Assembly (NCBI GenBank): GCA_020435185.1
Contig: JAGRAA010000449.1
Coordinates: forward strand, 1-6,043
Direction of reading: 5' to 3'
Source of the DNA: Bdellovibrionales bacterium
Lineage (GTDB): Bacteria > Bdellovibrionota > Bdellovibrionia > Bdellovibrionales > UBA1609
Length of the DNA stretch: 6,043 nucleotides
This document shows, piece by piece, positions 1 to 5,388 of this stretch; position 1 is the stretch's first letter, and each line of letters opens with the position of its first letter. The notes beneath the pieces were generated by a model. That model was not told the DNA's origin, searched no databases, and saw only the letters and a list, made by a program, of their open reading frames with translations. Made by a program: the position numbers and the translations under genes.

Positions 1-1
1 T

Positions 2-1054
2 ATCAGAAAAGGACTTTTAAAGAAAAAGTTGCTTGAAGATAAAAATTCTGAAAAATTTCAATTTAAAACCAAATCTTCTGAAATTAAAAAAATGTTTAGA
101 ACTGTTGATAAACTCCTATCAAGCAACAGTAATGCCTCCATTTTAATCAATGGTGAATCTGGAACAGGTAAAGAATTTATGGCCAAGTATATTGCCAATT
201 ACCTTGGAAAGCGTTTAGTGGCGGCCAATATGGCAAGTATTCCCAAAGAAACAGCGGAGTCCGAGCTTTTTGGACATATTAAAGGGGCATTCACCGGGGC
301 CACTGCAAATAAAATTGGACTTCTTGAGCAAGCTCATAACGGTGTTTTCTTTTTAGATGAAATTGGCGATTGCTCCCCTGAAATTCAGGCTAAACTTTTG
401 CGGGCCATTCAAGAAAAAGAAGTCATGCCTGTGGGTTCAACGGTTCCTAAGAAAATTAATCTTAGATTTATCGCCGCCACTCATCATGATTTAGATACAT
501 TGGTTGCAAACGGAAGATTTAGATTAGATCTTCAGCAAAGATTGAGTACATTTGTATTTAGACTTCCAGCCTTAAGGGAGAGGCCAGAGGATATAGAGTT
601 TTACGCCACCATGTTTGTAAACGAGCTATCTAATGGCGAGTTTTATAGTCTTTTCCCCTCGGCATTAGCTGCTTTAAATGAATATGGTTGGCCAGGAAAT
701 GTACGTGAACTTAGAAATGCCATAGAAAGGGCCATGGTCTTTACCCACAGAAAAACCATTGATGATTCTGTGATTTATAGATCTCTTAATATTTCAGCAA
801 AAGAAGAAATTGAAAAGACCATCAAGCCTGAAATTGATTTTGAACGGCTACTTGAGGCGGAACAAAAAAATATTATCATTGATGCTCTAGAAAAAGTAAA
901 AGGCAATAAAAAGCAGGCCGCCAAATATTTAGGGATGCATTTTTCAACATTGCACCGAAGAATTAAAAAGCTACAAATGGAAGATATTATCCCCAAGGGG
1001 AAAAATGGCAGACCAAATATATCTTCCATAAATAGTGCAGAAGGAAGCTTATAG
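2..1054 (+). CDS. Sigma-54-dependent transcriptional activator (NtrC-type AAA+ with Fis HTH), 5' end outside window
   Basis: Enhancer-binding protein that uses ATP to remodel sigma-54 RNA polymerase. Residues are counted from a TTG at 29. Seen in order: Walker A GESGTGKE (42-49), sigma-54 contact loop GAFTGA (86-91, intact), Walker B GVFFLDEI (105-112), sensor I RFIAAT (146-151), arginine-finger region around R163/R165/R171, sensor II WPGNVREL (221-228), and a C-terminal Fis-type helix-turn-helix at about 280-316 with GNKKQAAKYLGM. The ATPase and DNA-binding parts look complete and functional. The frame stays open from base 2, and the residues before the TTG look like the basic linker helix that precedes the AAA+ domain in response-regulator relatives. 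The TTG has no well-spaced ribosome binding site, so the true start is probably upstream, possibly with a receiver or other sensory domain that is not visible. The stop overlaps the next start by 1 nt (TAGTG). Family assignment is very sure; its target promoter is inference. Confidence 0.95.
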   Translation: MRKGLLKKKLLEDKNSEKFQFKTKSSEIKKMFRTVDKLLSSNSNASILINGESGTGKEFMAKYIANYLGKRLVAANMASIPKETAESELFGHIKGAFTGATANKIGLLEQAHNGVFFLDEIGDCSPEIQAKLLRAIQEKEVMPVGSTVPKKINLRFIAATHHDLDTLVANGRFRLDLQQRLSTFVFRLPALRERPEDIEFYATMFVNELSNGEFYSLFPSALAALNEYGWPGNVRELRNAIERAMVFTHRKTIDDSVIYRSLNISAKEEIEKTIKPEIDFERLLEAEQKNIIIDALEKVKGNKKQAAKYLGMHFSTLHRRIKKLQMEDIIPKGKNGRPNISSINSAEGSL

Positions 1055-1833
1055 TGAATTCATTTATAAATAAGAGTGCCAAATTCAATTTAGTTTTTGT
1101 CCCAGGTGGCCCTGGTTTAAGTTCGATATCATTTAACCGACTTGAAGACTTAAAAAATGATTTTGGTCTCTACTTTTTTGACCCCATGGGAACAACAACT
1201 CTTCTAAAAACTGATCCGACCTATGAGGTTTTACTAAATGAGCTTAAGGAAGCCGTTACGAATATCGAAAACGTCATTCTTTGTGGCCATTCTGCTGGTG
1301 GCATTCAATCTATTGATCTCGCATCCCGTGGATTAAAAAATATTAAGGGTGTTATTGTTATAGGTTCTCCGGTAACAGGATATGCCTTTGAAGTTTTAAA
1401 CAAAAACTTTGATGTGGAATTAAGCGATGAACAAAAAGATTTAAACCACAAGCTGGATCACGCTCCTACGGATCAAATCTATAAAGATTGGTTCATCGCC
1501 TTTAGGGATTTTTATTTTAATCCAAAAACTGCCCACAAGGATATTGAAGTCATCATGCAGGACTCTGTTTGTGTAAAAAGCTACTCTATGTCGATTTCGG
1601 AAAGTGCCACCAAAGAAAACTGCCTTAAAAAGTTAAAAGGCATGAATTTACTAAAGCTATATATCGCAGGTGATCTTGACCGAGTTTTGTCACCAGACTC
1701 CGCTAAACATGAGGCAAATCTCGGTGGCTTTGATTTAACTTTAATTAAAAATGCAGGGCATTTTGCCCAGTATGAGCGTCCGGCAGAAACAATGGATGCC
1801 ATAAGAAAATTTTTAACAAATAAGGGGGAATAA
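1054..1833 (+). CDS. Alpha/beta hydrolase, cytoplasmic, proline-iminopeptidase-like oxyanion motif
   Basis: A 259-residue alpha/beta-hydrolase fold enzyme. Visible motifs: VPGGPG at 16-21, resembling the HGGPG oxyanion-hole motif of proline iminopeptidase-like enzymes but with the His replaced by Pro; nucleophile elbow GHSAGG with Ser80; GDLDRVLSP with Asp209 as the likely acid (Asp207 is an alternative); and AGHFAQYERP with His236 as the catalytic base. The triad is therefore intact. There is no signal peptide or membrane segment, so the protein should be cytoplasmic. Length is usual for the superfamily. The GTG start at 1054 overlaps the preceding stop by one base and is preceded by AAGGAAG (1041-1047) at good spacing, which supports translational coupling to the regulator. 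Substrate cannot be read from sequence: esterase, lactonase, peptidase and thioesterase are all possible. The gene ends 1 nt before the next start, so it belongs to the four-gene cluster. Confidence 0.9.
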   Translation: MNSFINKSAKFNLVFVPGGPGLSSISFNRLEDLKNDFGLYFFDPMGTTTLLKTDPTYEVLLNELKEAVTNIENVILCGHSAGGIQSIDLASRGLKNIKGVIVIGSPVTGYAFEVLNKNFDVELSDEQKDLNHKLDHAPTDQIYKDWFIAFRDFYFNPKTAHKDIEVIMQDSVCVKSYSMSISESATKENCLKKLKGMNLLKLYIAGDLDRVLSPDSAKHEANLGGFDLTLIKNAGHFAQYERPAETMDAIRKFLTNKGE

Positions 1834-1834
1834 A

Positions 1835-2182
1835 ATGAAAATTGCGCTAAAAACCATTGCTCTATTTTTGGCCATCGGTGCTATGGCTCAAAGTATCTAT
1901 AGCTACGCTAATGAAATAGAAAACCTTCCACAACTTATCCATGAACAGGAAGAAGTTTTAATGGATTTACTCAGCGGCAACACCAATGCTGTTCCACTTG
2001 CTGAAGGGACTGAATCACCTGTGTCTGATGCTGAAAGACAAAAGCTTATCATTAAAAACATGGTTCACTATATTCGTTTGATTGAGGGGCAAAAAACTCT
2101 TCTTGAGGAACTTAAAAAGCAAAATTACCCAGACTTAAACGTCAGAATGATTCTTGAAGGGCGAAGCGAGCCAGGGATCTAA
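1835..2182 (+). CDS. Small exported helical protein of unknown function
   Basis: A 115-residue protein I do not recognise. The N-terminus is a Sec signal peptide: basic MKIALK, a hydrophobic stretch to about residue 18, and a likely signal peptidase I site after S23-Y24-A25, leaving a mature protein of about 90 residues that starts NEIENL. There is no lipobox cysteine, so a soluble periplasmic or secreted location is likely. The mature part is rich in Glu, Lys and Leu and looks mainly alpha-helical, with two helical stretches (about 27-47 and 65-95) separated by a Gly/Pro/Ser-rich linker. No catalytic motif or cysteine is visible. The ATG at 1835 lies 1 nt after the hydrolase stop and is preceded by AAGGGGGAA (1822-1830). 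It directly abuts the membrane methyltransferase-like gene, so it may act at the envelope with that protein; this is guilt by association only. Confidence 0.75.
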   Translation: MKIALKTIALFLAIGAMAQSIYSYANEIENLPQLIHEQEEVLMDLLSGNTNAVPLAEGTESPVSDAERQKLIIKNMVHYIRLIEGQKTLLEELKKQNYPDLNVRMILEGRSEPGI

Positions 2183-2737
2183 ATGATGGATAATAGTTTG
2201 ACCACGGCAAAAGATTACCGAAAATATATGGGGAGCATTTTTATGCTCTCCTTCGGTATCATTTCTTTTGCTAGGTGGAACAATTCTGGCGAACTCTTTT
2301 TTCTATTATTGGCCTTTAGAGACTTTGTAGCATCCTATTTTTTGGCCAAAAGAGAAAAGGCCGAAATCGAAGGCAGTAAAAAAATGGCGGTTTTGGCCTA
2401 TCTGTCTAGCGCACTTCCATTATTGTATTTTTCTGCGCCCTTTGGATTTGCACCCAGACTAAACAGCTTGATTGCAGATATTTGTACAATTTTAGGTTTT
2501 CTAATAGTCACATGGGCCACCATTGACCTTGGAACCAAGTTAGGGGTATCACCTGCTAAAAGAGGAGAAAAAGTCACCAAAGGTCTCTACAAGCTTGTTG
2601 GTCACCCAATGTATTTGGGTTACGCAATTGCTCAGCTTGGGTGGATATTTTTAAATAAATGGAATGTTTTGATTTATTTGGTTTGTATGACACTTTTTGT
2701 TGTTCGGGCTAAAGCTGAGGTAAAGATAATTGAATGA
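2183..2737 (+). CDS. Membrane methyltransferase-like protein (ICMT / phospholipid methyltransferase superfamily)
   Basis: A 184-residue polytopic inner-membrane protein. Hydrophobic segments lie at about 15-30, 37-55, 67-88, 95-115 and a C-terminal hairpin at 145-175. The diagnostic motif is at 131-146: VTKGLYKLVGHPMYLG, which matches the S-adenosylmethionine-binding signature of isoprenylcysteine carboxyl methyltransferase and bacterial phospholipid methyltransferase relatives (GPYxxxRHPMYxG). The usual Arg before His-Pro is Gly140 here. After the hairpin the chain reads RAKAEVKIIE and stops. Relatives usually carry an EE pair and a further 20 or so residues ending near Tyr-rich sequence, so the C-terminus is short. 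The start is one of two adjacent ATGs (2183 or 2186), directly abutting the previous stop, with CAGGGA at 2172-2177 as ribosome binding site. Substrate is unknown; a lipid or other membrane thiol/amine acceptor is the family expectation. Last gene of the cluster; an AT-rich gap follows. Confidence 0.82.
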   Translation: MMDNSLTTAKDYRKYMGSIFMLSFGIISFARWNNSGELFFLLLAFRDFVASYFLAKREKAEIEGSKKMAVLAYLSSALPLLYFSAPFGFAPRLNSLIADICTILGFLIVTWATIDLGTKLGVSPAKRGEKVTKGLYKLVGHPMYLGYAIAQLGWIFLNKWNVLIYLVCMTLFVVRAKAEVKIIE

Positions 2738-2785
2738 TTTAAATTTTTTAATTTATGTAATTATTTTATAGATCAAGCATAAATA

Positions 2786-2814
2786 TTGAGCGAAACCCCT
2801 AAGAGTGATAAATT
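2786..2814 (+). promoter_or_regulatory. Candidate sigma-70-type promoter for the secreted hydrolase gene
   Basis: TTGAGC at 2786-2791 (4 of 6 to TTGACA), a 17-bp spacer, and TAAATT at 2809-2814 (4 of 6 to TATAAT). Transcription would start near 2821, about 22 nt before the ATG at 2843. The gap after the preceding gene also makes a separate promoter here reasonable. The match is moderate and the surrounding DNA is AT-rich, where chance matches are common. Confidence 0.35.
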
Positions 2815-2842
2815 TTACACATCTAATCAAGGGGCAATAAGA

Positions 2843-3940
2843 ATGAAGCTATTTTTGCTAACTATACTATCTCTTAGTATTCCAATGAGTTTATTTGCTG
2901 ACACCATATTACCTATAGGCAAGTACAAAAGTAGAGTAATTTTCTCAAAAGCTCTTTCAAAAAATTTCGCACCTGTAGTTATTCTTCTTCCTGGTTCAGG
3001 AGCACACGGCCCCCAAGAACTTATTCCAGCAAGCATGACTCTGACAAACAGAGATGAGCCATTGTTCAATAAATTGAGATACGCTTTGAACCAAGGTGGT
3101 GTTCACACCCTTGCTTTAGGGAAACCTGGGGTGGAGTATGTGAAAGCAGGTAGTAACACCGAAAAGTTTTACGATAAAGAAATGTTTAAAAATTTGCGCT
3201 GGGAAGACTTACTTCAAAATCTAAATGAAGCAGTAAATTATCTTGAAACACGTGAAGATGTTGATCTAAACTCAATTTACCTCTTAGGTCACTCAGAAGG
3301 AACAAAAGTAGCAGTAGACTATGCTACTGCCAACCCTAGTAGAATAAAAGGACTAATCTTGTTGGGTTATTCTGCGGAAAACCTAAAAAATACTGTTGAG
3401 TGGCAACTTATCGATCGACAAATTGATTATTGGATTAAACCAGATATCGACATCAACAATGATGGCTTTATAACTAAAGTAGAAGCAAAAGATTGGGACG
3501 AATATCTAAATATAACTTTTCCTTTCTGGAAAAATATAATCAATGAAGAAGAGAAAATACCACTTGCTCGATTTCGAGAAAGTCTAGCTTCTGACCCATC
3601 AATTCAAAAAGAAATTAAAAAATACGAAGAGTATTTATTATGGAGTGATGGAGTTTACTCTGGTGAACCTTATTATGAAAAATTAGCAAAACTTACTCAA
3701 GACGTTTGGATTTATACTGGTGAGTTAGACCTTCAAACAAGAGCAAGTGAGTCTTTAAAACAAAAAAACGTTTGCGATGAGTATAATAAATCTAACTGTT
3801 ATGTGACAATCATAGAAGGCGTGGGACATGGGTTTTCATCGCCAAGACCTCCAAGAAAACATCCTTTATTTGATATAACTGTTGGTCCGTTTAGTAATGA
3901 CTTTTTGAAAATGATGACAAATCTTGCCCTTCAATTCTAA
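2843..3940 (+). CDS. Secreted alpha/beta hydrolase (serine hydrolase) with an EF-hand calcium loop
   Basis: A 365-residue exported hydrolase. The ATG at 2843 is chosen because it has AAGGGG (2829-2834) at good spacing and begins a clean Sec signal peptide, MKLFLLTILSLSIP, with probable cleavage after L17-F18-A19. An in-frame TTG at 2786 would bury the signal peptide behind 19 residues. Residues counted from 2843: oxyanion-region strand VVILLPGSGAHG (45-56), nucleophile elbow GHSEGT with Ser151, acid in TGELD with Asp296, base in VGHGF with His329. In the lid region between nucleophile and acid is DINNDGFITKVE (203-214), which fits the 12-residue EF-hand loop at positions 1, 3, 5, 6, 8 and 12. 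Cys311 and Cys319 could form a disulfide, consistent with export. The substrate is unknown; esterase or carbohydrate/lipid esterase is plausible. The gene is separated from both neighbours by non-coding DNA and has few GGCC words, unlike the upstream cluster. Confidence 0.9.
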   Translation: MKLFLLTILSLSIPMSLFADTILPIGKYKSRVIFSKALSKNFAPVVILLPGSGAHGPQELIPASMTLTNRDEPLFNKLRYALNQGGVHTLALGKPGVEYVKAGSNTEKFYDKEMFKNLRWEDLLQNLNEAVNYLETREDVDLNSIYLLGHSEGTKVAVDYATANPSRIKGLILLGYSAENLKNTVEWQLIDRQIDYWIKPDIDINNDGFITKVEAKDWDEYLNITFPFWKNIINEEEKIPLARFRESLASDPSIQKEIKKYEEYLLWSDGVYSGEPYYEKLAKLTQDVWIYTGELDLQTRASESLKQKNVCDEYNKSNCYVTIIEGVGHGFSSPRPPRKHPLFDITVGPFSNDFLKMMTNLALQF

Positions 3941-3983
3941 TTCAAAATAGATTAGACCATAAAAAATTAGCACCATAATAAAA

Positions 3984-4040
3984 AACTATCCTAGTTCTGC
4001 AACCATTTAAACTATCGCGCGATACTTTTTTGCGATAGTT
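3984..4040. repeat. Cluster of palindromic ACTATC/GATAGT elements (candidate activator sites or terminator)
   Basis: Three nested or neighbouring symmetries: AACTA-TCC-TAGTT at 3984-3996; a perfect 12-bp palindrome TATCGCGCGATA at 4013-4024; and a 9-bp perfect inverted repeat AACTATCGC (4010-4018) with GCGATAGTT (4032-4040). ACTATC or its complement occurs at 3985-3990, 4011-4016 and 4034-4039. Six T residues (4026-4031) follow the central palindrome, so part of this could act as a weak terminator for the secreted hydrolase gene. The alternative is a protein-binding cluster: it is centred roughly 110 bp upstream of the predicted sigma-54 transcription start, the normal place for enhancer-binding protein sites. 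The symmetry is seen; the function is inference. Confidence 0.55.
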
Positions 4041-4110
4041 AATTTTAGTCCAAACTTTCCTCTCTTTCCTAAATATTCAAAATCATTGATCCAATTTAAA
4101 ATCTAAAAGT

Positions 4111-4127
4111 TGGCACATCAAACGCAA
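4111..4127 (+). promoter_or_regulatory. Candidate sigma-54 (-24/-12) promoter for the small-gene / T4SS operon
   Basis: TGGCACATCAAACGCAA at 4111-4127 fits the sigma-54 consensus TGGCACG-N4-TTGCA: the -24 element TGGCAC is exact, and the invariant GG (4112-4113) and GC (4124-4125) have the required spacing. The -12 element reads ACGCA instead of TTGCA. Predicted transcription start is near 4137, 27 nt before the ATG at 4164. It sits in a non-coding gap directly ahead of a run of same-strand genes, and a sigma-54 activator is encoded in the same window. No competing good sigma-70 promoter was seen in the gap. Confidence 0.6.
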
Positions 4128-4163
4128 TAGATAAAACCAGAAACACAAACCTTCGGGGGAAAT

Positions 4164-4346
4164 ATGGTTTTATCGAAAATTCAAACGAAAACAAAAAAAC
4201 AGAAATTTGTTAGGCTGCTCAAATCTATGGTTTCTAAAATCAAAGAGGTTTGGCTTCGAATCAATAGACCCATCAATCATGACCGTCTCCAAGAGATCGA
4301 ACAAGAAAAATTAAAAAGTCACTATTACATGAACTTAAAACTTTAA
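4164..4346 (+). CDS. Small basic hypothetical protein (60 aa), first gene of the downstream operon
   Basis: A 60-residue, strongly basic protein (many Lys and Arg, no Cys) that I do not recognise. The first 25 residues are Lys-rich (KTKKQK at 9-14), then an amphipathic stretch KIKEVWLRINRP, then a charged helix RLQEIEQEKLK. There is no signal peptide, so it is presumably cytoplasmic; the basic charge would allow nucleic acid or membrane-surface binding but does not show it. The ATG at 4164 has GGGGGA at 4155-4160 as ribosome binding site, slightly close at 3 nt. It lies 27 nt after the predicted sigma-54 start and leads the run of genes into the T4SS block. Its position, ribosome binding site and lack of any competing gene support it being real, but it is short. 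Confidence 0.55.
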   Translation: MVLSKIQTKTKKQKFVRLLKSMVSKIKEVWLRINRPINHDRLQEIEQEKLKSHYYMNLKL

Positions 4347-4365
4347 GGGCAAAGGGAGAATTGCA

Positions 4366-4548
4366 ATGAATGAACAATTTATTTTGAAAACGAAACAGAT
4401 CGTCAGAGAGTGGATGGCCACTCTATCTGTTAAGGAGCTAGTGACAAACAAAAAACTGAGCGTCACTTTTGAACGAATTGAAGCGCTTCTATCTAAACTA
4501 GAAGAGCATGAAACCAAAGGATTGGGTAATGAAAGATACGCTAATTAA
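4366..4548 (+). CDS. Small hypothetical helical protein (60 aa)
   Basis: A 60-residue, probably all-helical cytoplasmic protein with no recognised family. Residues 1-20 form an amphipathic helix (QFILKTKQIVREW), and residues 33-48 another (VTFERIEALLSKLEEHE) of leucine-spaced, coiled-coil-like character. The ATG at 4366 is preceded by AAAGGGAG (4351-4358) at 7-nt spacing, a better ribosome binding site than random. The gene follows the previous stop by 19 nt and overlaps the following 47-codon gene by 20 nt, the pattern of translationally linked operon members. No function can be assigned. Confidence 0.6.
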   Translation: MNEQFILKTKQIVREWMATLSVKELVTNKKLSVTFERIEALLSKLEEHETKGLGNERYAN

Positions 4549-4672
4549 AGAATTAAACAAGTTATTAAATCAAGTCTCAAAAGAAGAGCTAAGGCGAAAC
4601 AACAGGCTCAAGGGAAAAACTAAAAAATTAAAAGTATTAATCAAAAAATTATCTTTAATAAAGGGGAAATAA
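4529..4672 (+). CDS. Very small basic hypothetical protein (47 aa), overlapping its upstream neighbour
   Basis: A 47-residue reading frame from ATG 4529 to TAA 4670-4672. The product starts MKDTLIKELNKLLNQ and is Lys/Leu-rich and helical throughout, with basic patches RRNNRLKGKTKK and LIKK. There is no signal peptide. AAAGGA at 4516-4521, 7 nt before the ATG, is a proper ribosome binding site inside the end of the previous gene. The stop lies one nt before the next ATG at 4674, and the last codons (AAG GGG AAA) double as the ribosome binding site of that gene. This tight interlocking on both sides is the main reason to call it real. The family is not recognised. Confidence 0.55.
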   Translation: MKDTLIKELNKLLNQVSKEELRRNNRLKGKTKKLKVLIKKLSLIKGK

Positions 4673-4673
4673 A

Positions 4674-5000
4674 ATGAATAAATTTGAAATTGTATCGGGG
4701 AAATTATTTGAGGGAAAAGTTCACAACACTAAGTATGCGGGTGTGGCTTACTACAAGGATGAAAAGGAATATTATAAGATGCATTTGAACATCTTGCCAA
4801 ATATCACCTATTTTCTAAAGCGTAATCGAGATGACTCGTCCTACACGATTTTTTCAAAAATGGTGAACACCAACGACGGGGTGAAATTTAATAATCCTGT
4901 TGGACATGCAAAGATTTTAAATAACTTAAAGACCCATATGTCTATCCGTTTTGATGTACTCAATATTTTGCTTTATATGAGTTTGTTTCCATCTGAATAA
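4674..5000 (+). CDS. Hypothetical cytoplasmic protein (108 aa)
   Basis: A 108-residue protein without signal peptide or clear membrane segment, not recognised. The N-terminal two thirds are rich in aromatic and alternating residues (AGVAYYKDEKEYYKMHLNI at about 22-40, then YFLKR and SSYTIFSKMV), suggesting beta strands; the C-terminal 30 residues (IRFDVLNILLYMSLFP) look helical and hydrophobic. The ATG at 4674 is one nt after the preceding stop, and AAGGGGAAA at 4661-4669 serves as ribosome binding site. It is the last gene before the T4SS leader, so a role in control of transfer or an accessory T4SS role is possible, but only by position. Confidence 0.72.
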   Translation: MNKFEIVSGKLFEGKVHNTKYAGVAYYKDEKEYYKMHLNILPNITYFLKRNRDDSSYTIFSKMVNTNDGVKFNNPVGHAKILNNLKTHMSIRFDVLNILLYMSLFPSE

Positions 5001-5013
5001 ATAGAACTAAAGA

Positions 5014-5094
5014 ATAAATTAAGACTCCAAGAGCCTGAAGATCAGGACAAGAAAAAAAGAAATTTTTGACCTTAAAAAAGGAGTCTTAATTTAT
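5014..5094 (+). promoter_or_regulatory. Leader with 15-bp perfect inverted repeat covering the pilin gene's ribosome binding site and start
   Basis: ATAAATTAAGACTCC (5014-5028) is perfectly complementary to GGAGTCTTAATTTAT (5080-5094). The 3' arm contains the GGAG of the pilin ribosome binding site (AAAAAAGGAG, 5074-5083) and the first two bases of its ATG (5093-5095). The 51-nt loop holds a second small hairpin, CCTGA-AGA-TCAGG (5034-5046), then an A-rich stretch. If the outer stem forms in mRNA, translation of the pilin would be blocked. There is no U-run after the 3' arm, so this is not an intrinsic terminator. The repeat is seen; translational control is inference. Confidence 0.65.
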
Positions 5095-5377
5095 GAAATA
5101 TGCAAAATATGTTTTACCAACTGCATTTATTTTGTGCATGTGCCTTATGCCAGATCTGGCCCACGCCAGTGTGGAATCGTCCCTAAATGCTATTCAACAA
5201 AAGTTTATTGGAACCATTCTGCCGCTATTGGCCGTCATTGGGCTTGTGATCGCTGGGTTTAGTTTCCTTATTGGAAATCAAAATGCCAGGTCCCACCTAA
5301 TTTTGGCGATCATGGGGGCCGTTGTTGGTTTTGGTGCCCCATCCATTGTGAGTTTCATCAGAGGCTTAATCCAATAA
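5093..5377 (+). CDS. virB2: Conjugative pilin, VirB2/TrbC family
   Basis: A 94-residue major-pilin candidate of a conjugative T4SS. It has a Sec signal peptide with probable cleavage after A23-H24-A25, leaving about 69 residues, close to the size of mature VirB2/TrbC pilins. The mature part has the family layout: a short amphipathic start (SVESSLNAIQQK), a first membrane helix at about 41-60 (ILPLLAVIGLVIAGFSFLIG), a short polar loop with GNQNAR at 61-66, and a second Gly/Ala-rich membrane helix at about 67-88, ending FIRGLIQ. Pilins are stored in the inner membrane before assembly. The ATG at 5093 has AAAAAAGGAG at 9-nt spacing, inside a 15-bp inverted repeat that may restrict translation. 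It is followed after 11 nt by a VirB3-like gene and then a VirB4-type gene, the canonical order. Whether the pilin is cyclised cannot be told. Confidence 0.9.
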   Translation: MKYAKYVLPTAFILCMCLMPDLAHASVESSLNAIQQKFIGTILPLLAVIGLVIAGFSFLIGNQNARSHLILAIMGAVVGFGAPSIVSFIRGLIQ

Positions 5378-5388
5378 GGGGGTATGAT

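Noticed and set aside
29..31. TTG as the true start of the sigma-54 activator
   Set aside because: The frame is open to the window edge, the residues before it look like a linker helix, and no ribosome binding site is suitably spaced; more likely an internal codon of a longer gene.
775..1029. Antisense reading frames opposite the activator, hydrolases and methyltransferase genes
   Set aside because: All lie inside strongly supported genes, have no convincing ribosome binding site, and show no recognisable motifs.
2786..2842. TTG at 2786 as start of the secreted hydrolase
   Set aside because: No good ribosome binding site, and 19 residues would precede the signal peptide; the ATG at 2843 has AAGGGG and a clean signal sequence. 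The TTG may instead be part of a -35 element.
3985..4000. ACTATCCTAGTTCTGC as an oriT nic site
   Set aside because: It resembles the ATCCTG core of IncP-type nic sites but reads ATCCTAG, with the key G changed, and no relaxase gene is in the window to support it.
4010..4040. Strong intrinsic terminator
   Set aside because: The 9-bp stem is not followed by a U-run on either strand, and the stem directly before the six T residues is only about 4 bp; termination is possible but not supported well enough for a firm call.
4335..4517. Minus-strand 60-codon frame over the second small gene
   Set aside because: The plus-strand frame has a good ribosome binding site and operon spacing; the minus frame is Ser-rich shadow sequence without one.
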